A DNA stretch of 40,588 bases from Pseudomonas sp. GTDB taxonomy: Bacteria > Pseudomonadota > Gammaproteobacteria > Pseudomonadales > Pseudomonadaceae. A program made the position numbers and the translations under genes. How positions within the stretch are numbered: position 1 is the first letter of the stretch; every line of letters begins with the position of its first letter. The notes under the pieces are model-generated. The model was not told where the DNA came from. It worked only from the letters and a program-made list of their open reading frames with translations, and made no database searches. The DNA lies in contig JAUSOF010000029.1 of assembly GCA_030656145.1 (NCBI GenBank), positions 1 through 40,588 of the forward strand, given 5' to 3'. This document shows, piece by piece, positions 15,991 through 24,800 of the stretch.

Positions 15991-16953
15991 TCAAGCTTTC
16001 GCCTTGGCGAGCAGCTTGCCTTCGATGACATCCATCAGGCGCTCGCCGATGCGGGTGTCGTAGGCGGTGTCTATCTCGCGAATGCAGGTTGGGCTGGTCA
16101 CGTTGATTTCGGTCAGGTAGTCGCCGATCACGTCTAGACCGACGAACAACAGGCCTTTCTCGCGCAAGGTCGGGCCCACGGCCGCTGCGATCTCGCGGTC
16201 GCGCTCGGTCAGCGGGCGAGCCTCGCCACGACCGCCAGCAGCAAGGTTGCCGCGGGTTTCGCCGTGCGCCGGGATGCGTGCCAGGCAATAAGGTACCGGC
16301 TCGCCATCGATCATCAGAATACGTTTGTCGCCTTCCAGGATCGCCGGCAGGTAGCGTTGCGCCATGATTTGCTGTGTGCCGTGTGCGGTAAGGGTCTCAA
16401 GAATCACCGAGAGGTTGGGATCGCCCTCGCAATGACGAAATATCGAAGATCCGCCCATACCATCCAGTGGTTTGAGAATGATGTCACGTTGCTCTTTGGC
16501 AAACTCGCGCAGAATGTCGGATCGGCGACTGACCAGCGTTGGCGGTGTGCAAAGAGGGAACTGGGTAGCAAACAGCTTCTCGTTGCAGTCGCGCAAACTC
16601 TGCGGGCGGTTGACCACTAGTACGCCGGCTTGCTCGGCCTGTTCCAGTAAATAGGTGGAGTAGACGAATTCGTTATCAAAGGGTGGATCCTTGCGCATCA
16701 GGATCACATCCAGCTCCGCCAGCGCGACGTCGCGTTCGGCGCCCAATTCAAACCAGCGCTCAGGGTCATTGAATACGTTGAGCGGGCACAGGCGGGCACG
16801 TGCTTCGCCCCCGGCCTGGTAAAGGTCTTTCTGCTCCATATAGAAGAGCGTCCAGCCGCGCGCTTGGGCGGCCAGCAACATGGCCAGGGAACTGTCCTTT
16901 TTAAAGGCGATCTGGGCGATGGGGTCCATGACAATGCCGAGGCGAACGCTCAT
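15991..16953 (-). CDS. gshB: Glutathione synthetase
   Basis: GshB ligates glycine to gamma-glutamylcysteine using ATP, the second step of glutathione synthesis. The 320 residues are family length. The N-terminal MSVRLGIVMDPIAQIAFKKDSS segment, KPLDGMGGSSIFR (ATP-grasp loop, about residues 162-174), the MAQRYLPAI...DKRILMIDG strand and the C-terminal VTSPTCIREID glycine-binding region are present. GGAGA precedes the ATG at 16953. It diverges from pilG across a 244-base gap (16954-17197) that must hold both promoters. In that gap I see no confident -35/-10 pair, although GTGCTAAAAA near 17088 is AT-rich. Confidence 0.97.
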   Translation of the reverse strand: MSVRLGIVMDPIAQIAFKKDSSLAMLLAAQARGWTLFYMEQKDLYQAGGEARARLCPLNVFNDPERWFELGAERDVALAELDVILMRKDPPFDNEFVYSTYLLEQAEQAGVLVVNRPQSLRDCNEKLFATQFPLCTPPTLVSRRSDILREFAKEQRDIILKPLDGMGGSSIFRHCEGDPNLSVILETLTAHGTQQIMAQRYLPAILEGDKRILMIDGEPVPYCLARIPAHGETRGNLAAGGRGEARPLTERDREIAAAVGPTLREKGLLFVGLDVIGDYLTEINVTSPTCIREIDTAYDTRIGERLMDVIEGKLLAKAKA

Positions 16954-17197
16954 GGGGGAATTTCTCCGTGCAAGGCAGCAGTTTAGAGGGTGTCGGGACG
17001 AACATGTGGCGTCAGGGTGGCGCTGGGATGGCGGGTGGTCAAGGAAAAACCTTGGCCTTCCGCGGCTTATAGCTTGCGTGGGGAGAGTGTGCTAAAAAGG
17101 CCCGGCGATTGGGTTACAACCCATCGGTGGTAAGGCCTCAGGCGCACTGATAGAAAGCGAAAAATAACGACTCACCGAGGCGATGGTAGGGCAAAAC

Positions 17198-17605
17198 ATG
17201 GAACAGCATTCCGAGGGTTTGAGGGTGATGGTGATCGACGATTCGAAAACGATTCGTCGTACCGCGGAAACCCTGCTGAAAAAGGTGGGCTGCGAGGTAA
17301 TTACCGCAGTTGACGGCTTCGATGCCTTGGCAAAGATCGCCGATACCCACCCCAGTATTATTTTTGTCGACATCATGATGCCGCGGCTCGATGGCTATCA
17401 AACCTGCGCCTTGATCAAGAACAACAGTGCTTTCAAGTCCACCCCGGTGATCATGCTGTCCTCCAAGGACGGTTTGTTCGACAAGGCCAAGGGGCGCATC
17501 GTCGGCTCCGATCAATACCTGACCAAGCCTTTCAGCAAGGAAGAGCTGCTGGGTGCGATCAAGGCCCATGTCCCTAACTTCACCCCGGTGGAACAGGCAT
17601 CCTGA
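17198..17605 (+). CDS. pilG: Pil-Chp response regulator PilG
   Basis: A 135-residue single-domain CheY-like receiver. The acidic pair is in MVIDDSKTIRR, the phosphoacceptor Asp in FVDIMMPRLDGYQ near residue 58, and the conserved Lys in QYLTKPFSKEE near 108. PilG acts downstream of ChpA to promote pilus extension and twitching and to raise cAMP in P. aeruginosa. I start it at MEQHSEGLRV (17198), matching the P. aeruginosa protein, rather than the in-frame ATG at 17183. It is the first gene of the pilGHIJK-chpABC cluster. Confidence 0.97.
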   Translation: MEQHSEGLRVMVIDDSKTIRRTAETLLKKVGCEVITAVDGFDALAKIADTHPSIIFVDIMMPRLDGYQTCALIKNNSAFKSTPVIMLSSKDGLFDKAKGRIVGSDQYLTKPFSKEELLGAIKAHVPNFTPVEQAS

Positions 17606-17650
17606 CGTCTGCACAAGCTGCAGGCGCCTTTTTATGTATTGGGAAACACC

Positions 17651-18016
17651 ATGGCTCGAATTCTGATTGTTGATGACTCGCCGACCGAGATGTACAAGCT
17701 GACCGCCATGCTGGAAAAAAATGGCCATCAGGTACTGAAAGCGGAAAATGGCGCGGACGGCGTCGCTCTGGCGCGTCAGGAAAAGCCTGATGCGGTGTTG
17801 ATGGATATCGTCATGCCGGGCCTTAACGGCTTTCAGGCGACCCGTCAGTTGACCAAGGACGCCGACACCAGCCACATCCCGGTGATTATCGTCACCACCA
17901 AGGATCAGGAAACTGACAAGGTCTGGGGTAAGCGCCAAGGCGCCAAGGACTACCTGACCAAGCCAGTTGACGAAGCAACGCTGCTGAAAACCTTGAACGC
18001 CGTATTGGCAGGTTGA
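17651..18016 (+). CDS. pilH: Pil-Chp response regulator PilH
   Basis: A 121-residue CheY-like receiver, nearly identical in layout to P. aeruginosa PilH: ILIVDDSPTEMY at the start, the phosphoacceptor in VLMDIVMPGLNG near residue 52 and YLTKPVDEA near 100. PilH is thought to act as a phosphate sink or to oppose PilG. The start at 17651 (MARILIV) is chosen over an ATG at 17639. The 45-base gap after pilG contains a short stem (TGCA-N5-TGCA) before a GGCGCCTTTTT run, which could attenuate transcription slightly. Confidence 0.97.
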   Translation: MARILIVDDSPTEMYKLTAMLEKNGHQVLKAENGADGVALARQEKPDAVLMDIVMPGLNGFQATRQLTKDADTSHIPVIIVTTKDQETDKVWGKRQGAKDYLTKPVDEATLLKTLNAVLAG

Positions 18017-18060
18017 TGCCGTGCCAGTAACTAAATAATAAGCAGAAGGCCACGGTTGGC

Positions 18061-18597
18061 ATGTCGGACGCGCAGACACCTTTTCAAATACTCCTCGAAG
18101 TCGATCAGCGTTGTCGGTTGTTGGCGGCCGGCTTGCCTATGCAGCAAGCCGCCGTGCAAACCTGGAGCGGGATCGGTTTTCGCATGGGCGAGCGGTTTTT
18201 CGTTGCGCCTATGGGAGAGGTGGGGGAGGTGTTGCATGAGCCGCGACACACCTTGTTGCCCGGAGTTAAAAGTTGGGTCAAGGGCGTGGCCAACGTACGC
18301 GGTCGTTTGCTGCCGGTGATGGATTTATGCGGCTTCTTCGGTAACGAGTTGTCGCCGCTGCGCAAAAAACGCCGGGTGCTGGTGGTCGATCACCAGGACG
18401 TATTCGCCGGGCTGACGGTCGACGAAGTGTTTGGTATGCAGCACTTTGCGGTGGATACCTTCTCCGAGCAGCTGCCGCTGCTCGAGGCGTCTATCGCACC
18501 GTTTATCCATGGTGTGTTCCAGCGCGAGCAACCCTGGTTGGTTTTCAGCCCACATGCGCTGGCCCAGCATCAGGGGTTTATCGATGTGGCGTTATAA
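18061..18597 (+). CDS. pilI: CheW-like coupling protein PilI
   Basis: A 178-residue protein with a CheW domain (about residues 40-170), including GERFFVAPMGEVGEVL, WVKGVANVRGRLLPVMDL and VLVVDHQDVFAGLTVDEVFGM. PilI links the receptor PilJ with the histidine kinase ChpA in the pole-localised signalling array. AAGG lies 10-13 bases before the ATG. It is positioned 44 bases after pilH and 84 before pilJ, as in other pseudomonads. Confidence 0.94.
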   Translation: MSDAQTPFQILLEVDQRCRLLAAGLPMQQAAVQTWSGIGFRMGERFFVAPMGEVGEVLHEPRHTLLPGVKSWVKGVANVRGRLLPVMDLCGFFGNELSPLRKKRRVLVVDHQDVFAGLTVDEVFGMQHFAVDTFSEQLPLLEASIAPFIHGVFQREQPWLVFSPHALAQHQGFIDVAL

Positions 18598-18681
18598 AGA
18601 GTTTTCGGTTGGGTCGGCTTTGTCGGCCTGTTGGGGTTGTGTGGGAACCGTAGTGCGGTCGGTCCAGGCGGGGGCCAGGAA

Positions 18682-20730
18682 ATGAAAAAACTAAATGCAG
18701 GCAATTTATTCGCGAGTACGCGCAGCAGTACGCTGATCGCCGGGCTGTTTGTCGTCCTGATCGTTTCTATCGTGCTGTTGTTCGCCAACTTCGCCTACAT
18801 CAACACGCAATCCAACTACGATACGGAATACATCAGCCACGCTGGTGAGTTGCGGGTTCTGTCCCAGCGTATCGCCAAGAACTCGACCGAAGCAGCCGCG
18901 GGTACAGCTGAGGCCTTTAGTCTGTTACGTGATGCGCGCAACGACTTTCAAAATCGCTGGGGTTACCTGGTCGACGGCAACGAGGAGAGTGGCGTGCCCT
19001 CTGCTCCAGAGTCCGTTCAAGCTCAGATGAGCGCAGTGCAACAGGACTGGGACAGCCTGCGGCAAAATACCGACGCCATTCTGGCCAGTGAGCAGACCGT
19101 TCTGTCGCTGCACCAAGTGGCCGAAACCCTGGCGGAAACCATTCCGCAGCTGCAGGTCGAGTACGAAGAAGTTGTCGATATTCTGCTGGAAAGCGGTGCA
19201 CCTGCCGCCCAGGTATCGGTCGCTCAACGTCAATCCCTGCTGGCAGAACGTATTCTCGGTTCGGTGAACAAGGTACTGGCCGGTGACCAGGACGCGGTGC
19301 AAGCCGCCGACATGTTCGGTCGTGATGCCAGCCTGTTCGGCCGGGTATTGAACGCGATGCTCGAAGGCAATGCGGCGATGGAAATTGCCAAGGTCAACGA
19401 CGCTGAAGCGCTCGAACGACTGGCGGAGATTTCCGAACTGTTCGAGTTCGTCTCTGGTTCGGTAGATGAGATTCTCGAGACCTCGCCGGAGTTGTTCCAG
19501 GTGCGTGAGTCGGCCAACGGCATTTTCTCCGTATCGCAGACCCTGCTGGATAAAGCCTCCGAGCTGGCTGTCGGCTTCGAAGACATGGCCGATGGCCGTG
19601 CCATCAACACCCTGGTCGGCTATGTGCTGGGCATTCTGGCGTTGGGCTCGATCATTCTGATCGGTATCGTGATGGTGCGCGAGACCAACCGCCGCCTCGC
19701 GGAGACGGCCGAGAAAAACGAGCGTAACCAGGCGGCTATTTTGCGTCTGCTCGACGAAATTGCCGACCTCGCCGATGGTGACTTGACCGTTGCCGCGACC
19801 GTAACCGAAGACTTCACGGGCGCCATCGCTGACTCGATCAACTACTCGATCGACCAGTTGCGCGACCTGGTGGTGACCATCAACCTGACCGCCGTGCAGG
19901 TAGCCGGCGCCGCCCAGGAAACCCAGGCCACGGCGATGCACCTGGCTGAGGCTTCCGAGCACCAGGCCCAGGAAATTGCCGGTGCTTCTGCGGCAATCAA
20001 CGAAATGGCTGTTTCGATTGACCAGGTATCGGCGAACGCCTCGGAGTCCTCCGCGGTAGCGGAACGTTCGGTAGCCATCGCCAACAAGGGCAACGAGGTG
20101 GTGCACAACACCATCACCGGCATGGATAACATCCGTGAGCAGATCCAGGACACCTCGAAGCGGATCAAGCGCCTCGGTGAATCGTCCCAGGAGATCGGTG
20201 ACATCGTTAGCCTGATTAACGACATTGCTGACCAGACCAACATCCTCGCACTGAACGCCGCGATCCAGGCCTCCATGGCCGGTGACGCGGGCCGCGGCTT
20301 CGCCGTGGTAGCGGACGAAGTACAACGCCTCGCAGAACGTTCATCGGCTGCAACCAAGCAGATCGAGGCGCTGGTCAAGACGATTCAGACCGACACCAAC
20401 GAAGCCGTTATCTCGATGGAGCAAACGACTTCCGAAGTGGTGCGCGGTGCCCGTCTGGCGCAGGACGCCGGGGTGGCACTGGAGGAGATCGAGAAGGTAT
20501 CGAAAACCCTCGCGGCCTTGATTCAGAATATCTCCAACGCTGCTCGCCAGCAGGCATCTTCGGCGGGCCACATTTCCAACACGATGAACGTGATCCAGGA
20601 AATCACCTCGCAAACCTCGTCCGGCACCACTGCCACCGCCAAGAGCATTGGCAACCTGGCCAAAATGGCCAGTGAGATGCGTAAGTCGGTTTCCGGCTTT
20701 ACCTTGCCGGAAAGCGGCGGACAGGCGTAG
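18682..20730 (+). CDS. pilJ: Methyl-accepting chemotaxis protein PilJ
   Basis: PilJ is the receptor of the Pil-Chp system, sensing surface contact and pilin. Of its 682 residues, an N-terminal membrane helix spans about 15-37, a periplasmic region with two PilJ-type helical modules 38-305, and a second membrane helix about 308-332 ([19 protein letters not shown]). A HAMP region with [15 protein letters not shown] follows, then a cytoplasmic MCP domain with the hairpin tip [20 protein letters not shown] near 515-535. The start [10 protein letters not shown] at 18682 has CCAGGA just upstream; a more distal in-frame start at 18631 is not supported. Candidate methylation sites for PilK and ChpB flank the tip. 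Confidence 0.97.
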   Translation: MKKLNAGNLFASTRSSTLIAGLFVVLIVSIVLLFANFAYINTQSNYDTEYISHAGELRVLSQRIAKNSTEAAAGTAEAFSLLRDARNDFQNRWGYLVDGNEESGVPSAPESVQAQMSAVQQDWDSLRQNTDAILASEQTVLSLHQVAETLAETIPQLQVEYEEVVDILLESGAPAAQVSVAQRQSLLAERILGSVNKVLAGDQDAVQAADMFGRDASLFGRVLNAMLEGNAAMEIAKVNDAEALERLAEISELFEFVSGSVDEILETSPELFQVRESANGIFSVSQTLLDKASELAVGFEDMADGRAINTLVGYVLGILALGSIILIGIVMVRETNRRLAETAEKNERNQAAILRLLDEIADLADGDLTVAATVTEDFTGAIADSINYSIDQLRDLVVTINLTAVQVAGAAQETQATAMHLAEASEHQAQEIAGASAAINEMAVSIDQVSANASESSAVAERSVAIANKGNEVVHNTITGMDNIREQIQDTSKRIKRLGESSQEIGDIVSLINDIADQTNILALNAAIQASMAGDAGRGFAVVADEVQRLAERSSAATKQIEALVKTIQTDTNEAVISMEQTTSEVVRGARLAQDAGVALEEIEKVSKTLAALIQNISNAARQQASSAGHISNTMNVIQEITSQTSSGTTATAKSIGNLAKMASEMRKSVSGFTLPESGGQA

Positions 20731-20798
20731 AAGCGCGCGGCGTGGCAGCCTTGTCGGGTTGCCACACAACGCCTATGGCCATGAGCGAGGGGCACGAC

Positions 20799-21656
20799 AT
20801 GCAGTCAGGCACCTGGTCTTTGCAACCGGTGGTGGACATGCCTGCTGGCGAGTTCTGTGCCTGGCAGGCGCTGCTCGAAGAGCGCACCGGTGTGGTGCTT
20901 AGCGAGCAGCGGCGAGCGTTTCTGCAAACCAACTTGAGTGTGCGCATGCGTGAACTGGGGGTGGCGGATTACGCCACCTACTATCAACAGGTCACGGATG
21001 GCCCGCGTGGTGCAGTCGAGTGGTCGACCCTACTGGATCGCCTTACCGTGCAGGAGACCCGTTTTTTCCGTCATCAGCCATCGTTCGAGGTGCTCGAGCG
21101 CTATCTGCGCGAGCGACTGCAGCATGGTCTGCCTCGGCCCTTGGCGTTGTGGAGCGTGGGTTGCTCGAGTGGCGAGGAGCCGTACTCGATGGCGATCACG
21201 GCGGCTGAAGTATTGCGTGACAGCGACCAGCCCGAGGGCTTCGGTGTAACGGGTACCGATATCAGCCTGAACGCGCTGAGCAAGGCACGCGATGGTCAAT
21301 ATGGCGCGCGCAAGTTGGAGCAAGTTGGTACGGATCTGGGGCAGCGCTACTTTGTGGCCCAGGCCGATGGACGTTTCAAAGTGATACCGAGCCTGGCCGC
21401 GCGAGTGTGTTATGCCAGGCTCAATGTACTGGAACTGGCGAAGGCGCCAATGTTCAGTCTGGACGTTATTTTTTGTCAGAACTTGCTGATCTATTTTCGT
21501 CGCTGGCGTCGCCGCGAGATCCTCAATTGCCTGGCCGAGTGCCTGGCGCCGGGTGGTCTGCTGGTGGTGGGCGTGGGCGAAGTGGTTGGTTGGCAGCACC
21601 CGGACTTGCTTCCGGTAGCCGACGAGCGAGTGCTGGCGTTTACCCGCAAGGGATAG
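20799..21656 (+). CDS. pilK: CheR-type methyltransferase PilK
   Basis: PilK would methylate glutamates of PilJ with S-adenosylmethionine. The N-terminal CheR helical domain (WQALLEERTGVVLSEQRRAF...LTVQETRFFRH) is followed by the catalytic domain with SAM motif WSVGCSSGEEPYSMAI near residues 119-134 and the FCQNLLIYFRRW motif near 225-236. I chose the ATG at 20799 because GCGAGGGG lies 6 bases upstream, giving 285 residues; ATGs at 20781 or 20775 are alternatives (the P. aeruginosa protein has 291 residues). The stop codon abuts repeat element C directly. Confidence 0.93.
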   Translation: MQSGTWSLQPVVDMPAGEFCAWQALLEERTGVVLSEQRRAFLQTNLSVRMRELGVADYATYYQQVTDGPRGAVEWSTLLDRLTVQETRFFRHQPSFEVLERYLRERLQHGLPRPLALWSVGCSSGEEPYSMAITAAEVLRDSDQPEGFGVTGTDISLNALSKARDGQYGARKLEQVGTDLGQRYFVAQADGRFKVIPSLAARVCYARLNVLELAKAPMFSLDVIFCQNLLIYFRRWRRREILNCLAECLAPGGLLVVGVGEVVGWQHPDLLPVADERVLAFTRKG

Positions 21657-21859
21657 CAGGCCGTTGAAAGCCGTAGATGAGACAGCCAGTGCAAGTCAAA
21701 ACAGGCGAGGACGCGACAGGGTCGCACTCGACAGCTGTAAATGAGCAATATTCGCTTCGCCCGCCCTTCGGGTCGCGCTAAAGCGCGTTAGCCACAAGCG
21801 GCTTGCCTAGCCTGTTTTTAACGCAGCAATGGCAACGCAGGTAGTTTTTCAACAGCCTG
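21657..21859. repeat. Terminal-inverted-repeat element, copy C (203 bp)
   Basis: It begins on the base after the pilK stop with CAGGCCGTTGAAA and ends with TTTTTCAACAGCCTG at 21845-21859. The terminal repeats match those of copy A. The interior shares TCAAAACAGGCGAGG, GTAAATGAGCA, GTCGCGCTAAAGCGCGT and CCTGTTTTTAACGCA with copy B. It occupies nearly all of the gap between pilK and chpA inside the Pil-Chp operon and encodes nothing recognisable. Confidence 0.78.
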
Positions 21860-21893
21860 ATAAGGCAGAGCCAAGTATATGAGTGGAGTGGCT

Positions 21894-24800
21894 ATGGGGG
21901 ACCGGCACGACTATGTCGCCCTGGAGTGGGTCAAAGGCGAAATCGCGGAAACCCTGAAACAGGCGCGCCAAGCTCTGGAGGCGTACGTCGAGAATCCGCA
22001 GGATTCGACGCGTATGCGCTTCTGCCTGACCTATGTGCACCAGGTACACGGCACTCTGCAGATGGTGGAGTTCTACGGCGCTGCATTGCTCGCCGAAGAA
22101 ATGGAGCATCTAGCTCAGGCGTTGATGGAAGGTCGCGTGGTCAGCCAGGGCGAAGCTCTGGAAGTGTTGATGCAGGCGATTCTGCAGCTGCCGGCTTACC
22201 TTGATCGCATCCAGACCGCCCGCCGCGACTTGCCGATGGTGGTGTTGCCACTGCTCAACGACCTGCGGGCCGCACGCGGCGAAAAGCTGCTCTCGGAAAC
22301 CAGCCTGTTCTCTCCAGACATGTCCATGCGTGCGCCGGCTCTATCGCTCGAGTCCCTGGGCGAGTTGCGCACCGCCGAGCTGCCGATATTGCTGCGTAAG
22401 CTGCGGCAAATGCTGCAGGTGGCTCTGGTCGGGGTGATCCGCAATCAGGACCTGCCGACCAACCTGGGTTACATGGCACGGGTTTTCGGCCGCCTGGAGA
22501 CATTGTGCAAAGACGCGCCGCTCGGCCCGTTATGGCAAGTCGCCTCGGGCCTGGTCGAGGGCCTGGCCAGTGGCGGTGTGGCCAACAGCACGTCGGTCCG
22601 TACGCTGCTGCGCGAGGTCGATAAAGAGCTCAAACGCCTGGTCGAGCAAGGCGCGGACGGTATCAACCAGCCGGCCTCTGACGTGCTGACCAAAAACATG
22701 CTGTTCTACGTGGCCAAGGCGCCGGCACAGTCACCGCGCATCACTGCCTTGAAGGCGCAGTACCGTCTTGACGACGCGCTACCGGACAGCGATATCGTCG
22801 ATGAGGAGCGTGCCCGTCTGGCGGGTCCGGATCGCGACGCGATGCGCTCGGTGGTCGGCGCGCTATGTGAAGAGCTGGTGCGGGTCAAGGACAGTCTCGA
22901 CCTGTTCGTGCGCAGCGACCGTAACCAGGTGGCCGAGCTGGATAGCCTGCTGGCACCGCTCAAGCAAATTGCCGACACCCTGGCGGTGCTCGGTTTCGGC
23001 CAGCCACGTAAAGTCATTCTCGATCAGATTGACGTGGTTCATGGCCTGGCTCTCGGTCGGCAGGCGCCGAGCGATGCGGTCTTGATGGATGTTGCCGGTG
23101 CGCTGCTGTACGTCGAGGCGACCCTGGCCGGCATGGTCGGGCCCGCACAGGATGGCGGCCGCGAAGAAAGCCATCTACCGACTACCGATGTGGCACAAAT
23201 TCACCAGTTGGTGATCAAGGAAGCGCGCAGTGGCCTGGAGCAGGCCAAGGACGCGATTATCGAGTTCATCGCCTCGCAGTGGAATCACGAACACCTGGCG
23301 CGTGTGCCGGAGCTGTTGACCCAGGTGCGTGGCGGTCTGGCCATGATTCCGTTGCAGCGTGCCGCCGATCTGCTCAACGCCTGTAACCGCTACATCCAGG
23401 AACAGCTGCTGGCACGCAAGGCCGTGCCGAATTGGCAGAGTCTCGATACCCTTGCCGATGCCATCACCAGTGTTGAGTACTACCTTGAGCGCCTGTCCGA
23501 AGACCATGGCAGTCAGGGTGATCTGATCCTCGATGTGGCTGAGGAAAGCCTGGAGAATCTGGGCTATCCGCTAAAAGAAAAGCCCTCGATTCTTGATCCG
23601 CTAGAAGACGTTGCACCGCTTGCCAATCCTCTGGATGAGATCCAGGTGCTGGCCGATGAACCGGCCGATGCCGAGGCCTTTGAGCTGCTGGATGTTCAGG
23701 TCGATCCTGAGCAATCAGATGAACTGAGCGTCGAGTTCGCCGATCTGGCGGCTGTCGCAATTGATGCCGAACAGCCGCTTGGCGGCGCTAGCCTCAGCCA
23801 GGCTGCGCTGGATGCGGCTGCTCTGCTGAGCGATCCTGCATGCCAAGAGTTGCCGGTCCTCGATCTCAGTGAGGAGCCACAAGCGCCGCTCTTTAGCCTT
23901 GATGCCCTGCAGTCGGAAGAGCTGGGCCAGGACCAGCTGAGCAGCACTGGCCACTGGGACGAGGCCGAACTGGCATCGCTGGGCGTGCCGGAGGTTGAGT
24001 TGCCGAGCGCGCTGCCAATGGTCGATACCCCGGCCGCCGACAAACCGCTGTCGCTGGCCGATGTCATGGCCGCGCCGCAGCAGGCGATCAATCCGCCAGC
24101 ACACGATGTGCCGCCGAGTTTGCTGCCGCCGCCGGCTGATGAAGAGCCGATCGACGACGAGTTGATGGAAGTGTTTATCGAGGAAGTCGGCGAGGTGCTG
24201 GAAACCATCGCCGAGTACTTTCCGCAGTGGTGCGCCGATAGCGAGAACAAGGAAGCCCTGGCGGAGATTCGCCGTGCTTTCCACACCCTCAAAGGCAGCG
24301 GTCGGATGGTTCGGGCGCTGGTGATCGGCGAGCTGGGCTGGGCGATCGAGAACCTGCTCAACCGCGTGCTCGATCGCAGCATCAAGCCGGGTGCCGAGGT
24401 GCAGCAAGTGATTGCCGGTGTGGTTGAGCTGATGCCGGCCCTGGTCGATGAGTTCGCTGCCAAGGCCCAACGCCAGCGTGACGATGTCGACCTGCTGGCT
24501 GCCACTGCCTATGCTCTGGCGAAAGGCCAGCGCCTGCCGATAGCTGCTCTTGCGCCTGAAACCGAGGCTCCTGCGACAGCCGCTGAGCCGACAGACGCGA
24601 TTGATGGCGAGCCCCTCTATGGAGAGCCCCTCGATAGCGAGCCTCTCGACGGCGAGCCCCTCGATCCGCAACTGTTGGAGATTTTCCGTAATGAAGCGGA
24701 AACCCACCTCGATACCCTGGTAGGTTTTCTGGCCGATTGTGCCCAGGAACTGCCACGGCCGGTCACCGACGATTTGCAGCGTGCCCTGCACACCCTCAAG

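Noticed and set aside
17138..20325. Minus-strand open frames (313 and 466 codons) opposite pilG/pilH and pilJ
   Set aside because: Shadows of well-recognised Pil-Chp genes; no Shine-Dalgarno, domain or family resemblance.
21657..21859. Element C as a small insertion sequence remnant with a gene
   Set aside because: No transposase-like frame is present in any direction; only terminal and inner inverted repeats are seen.
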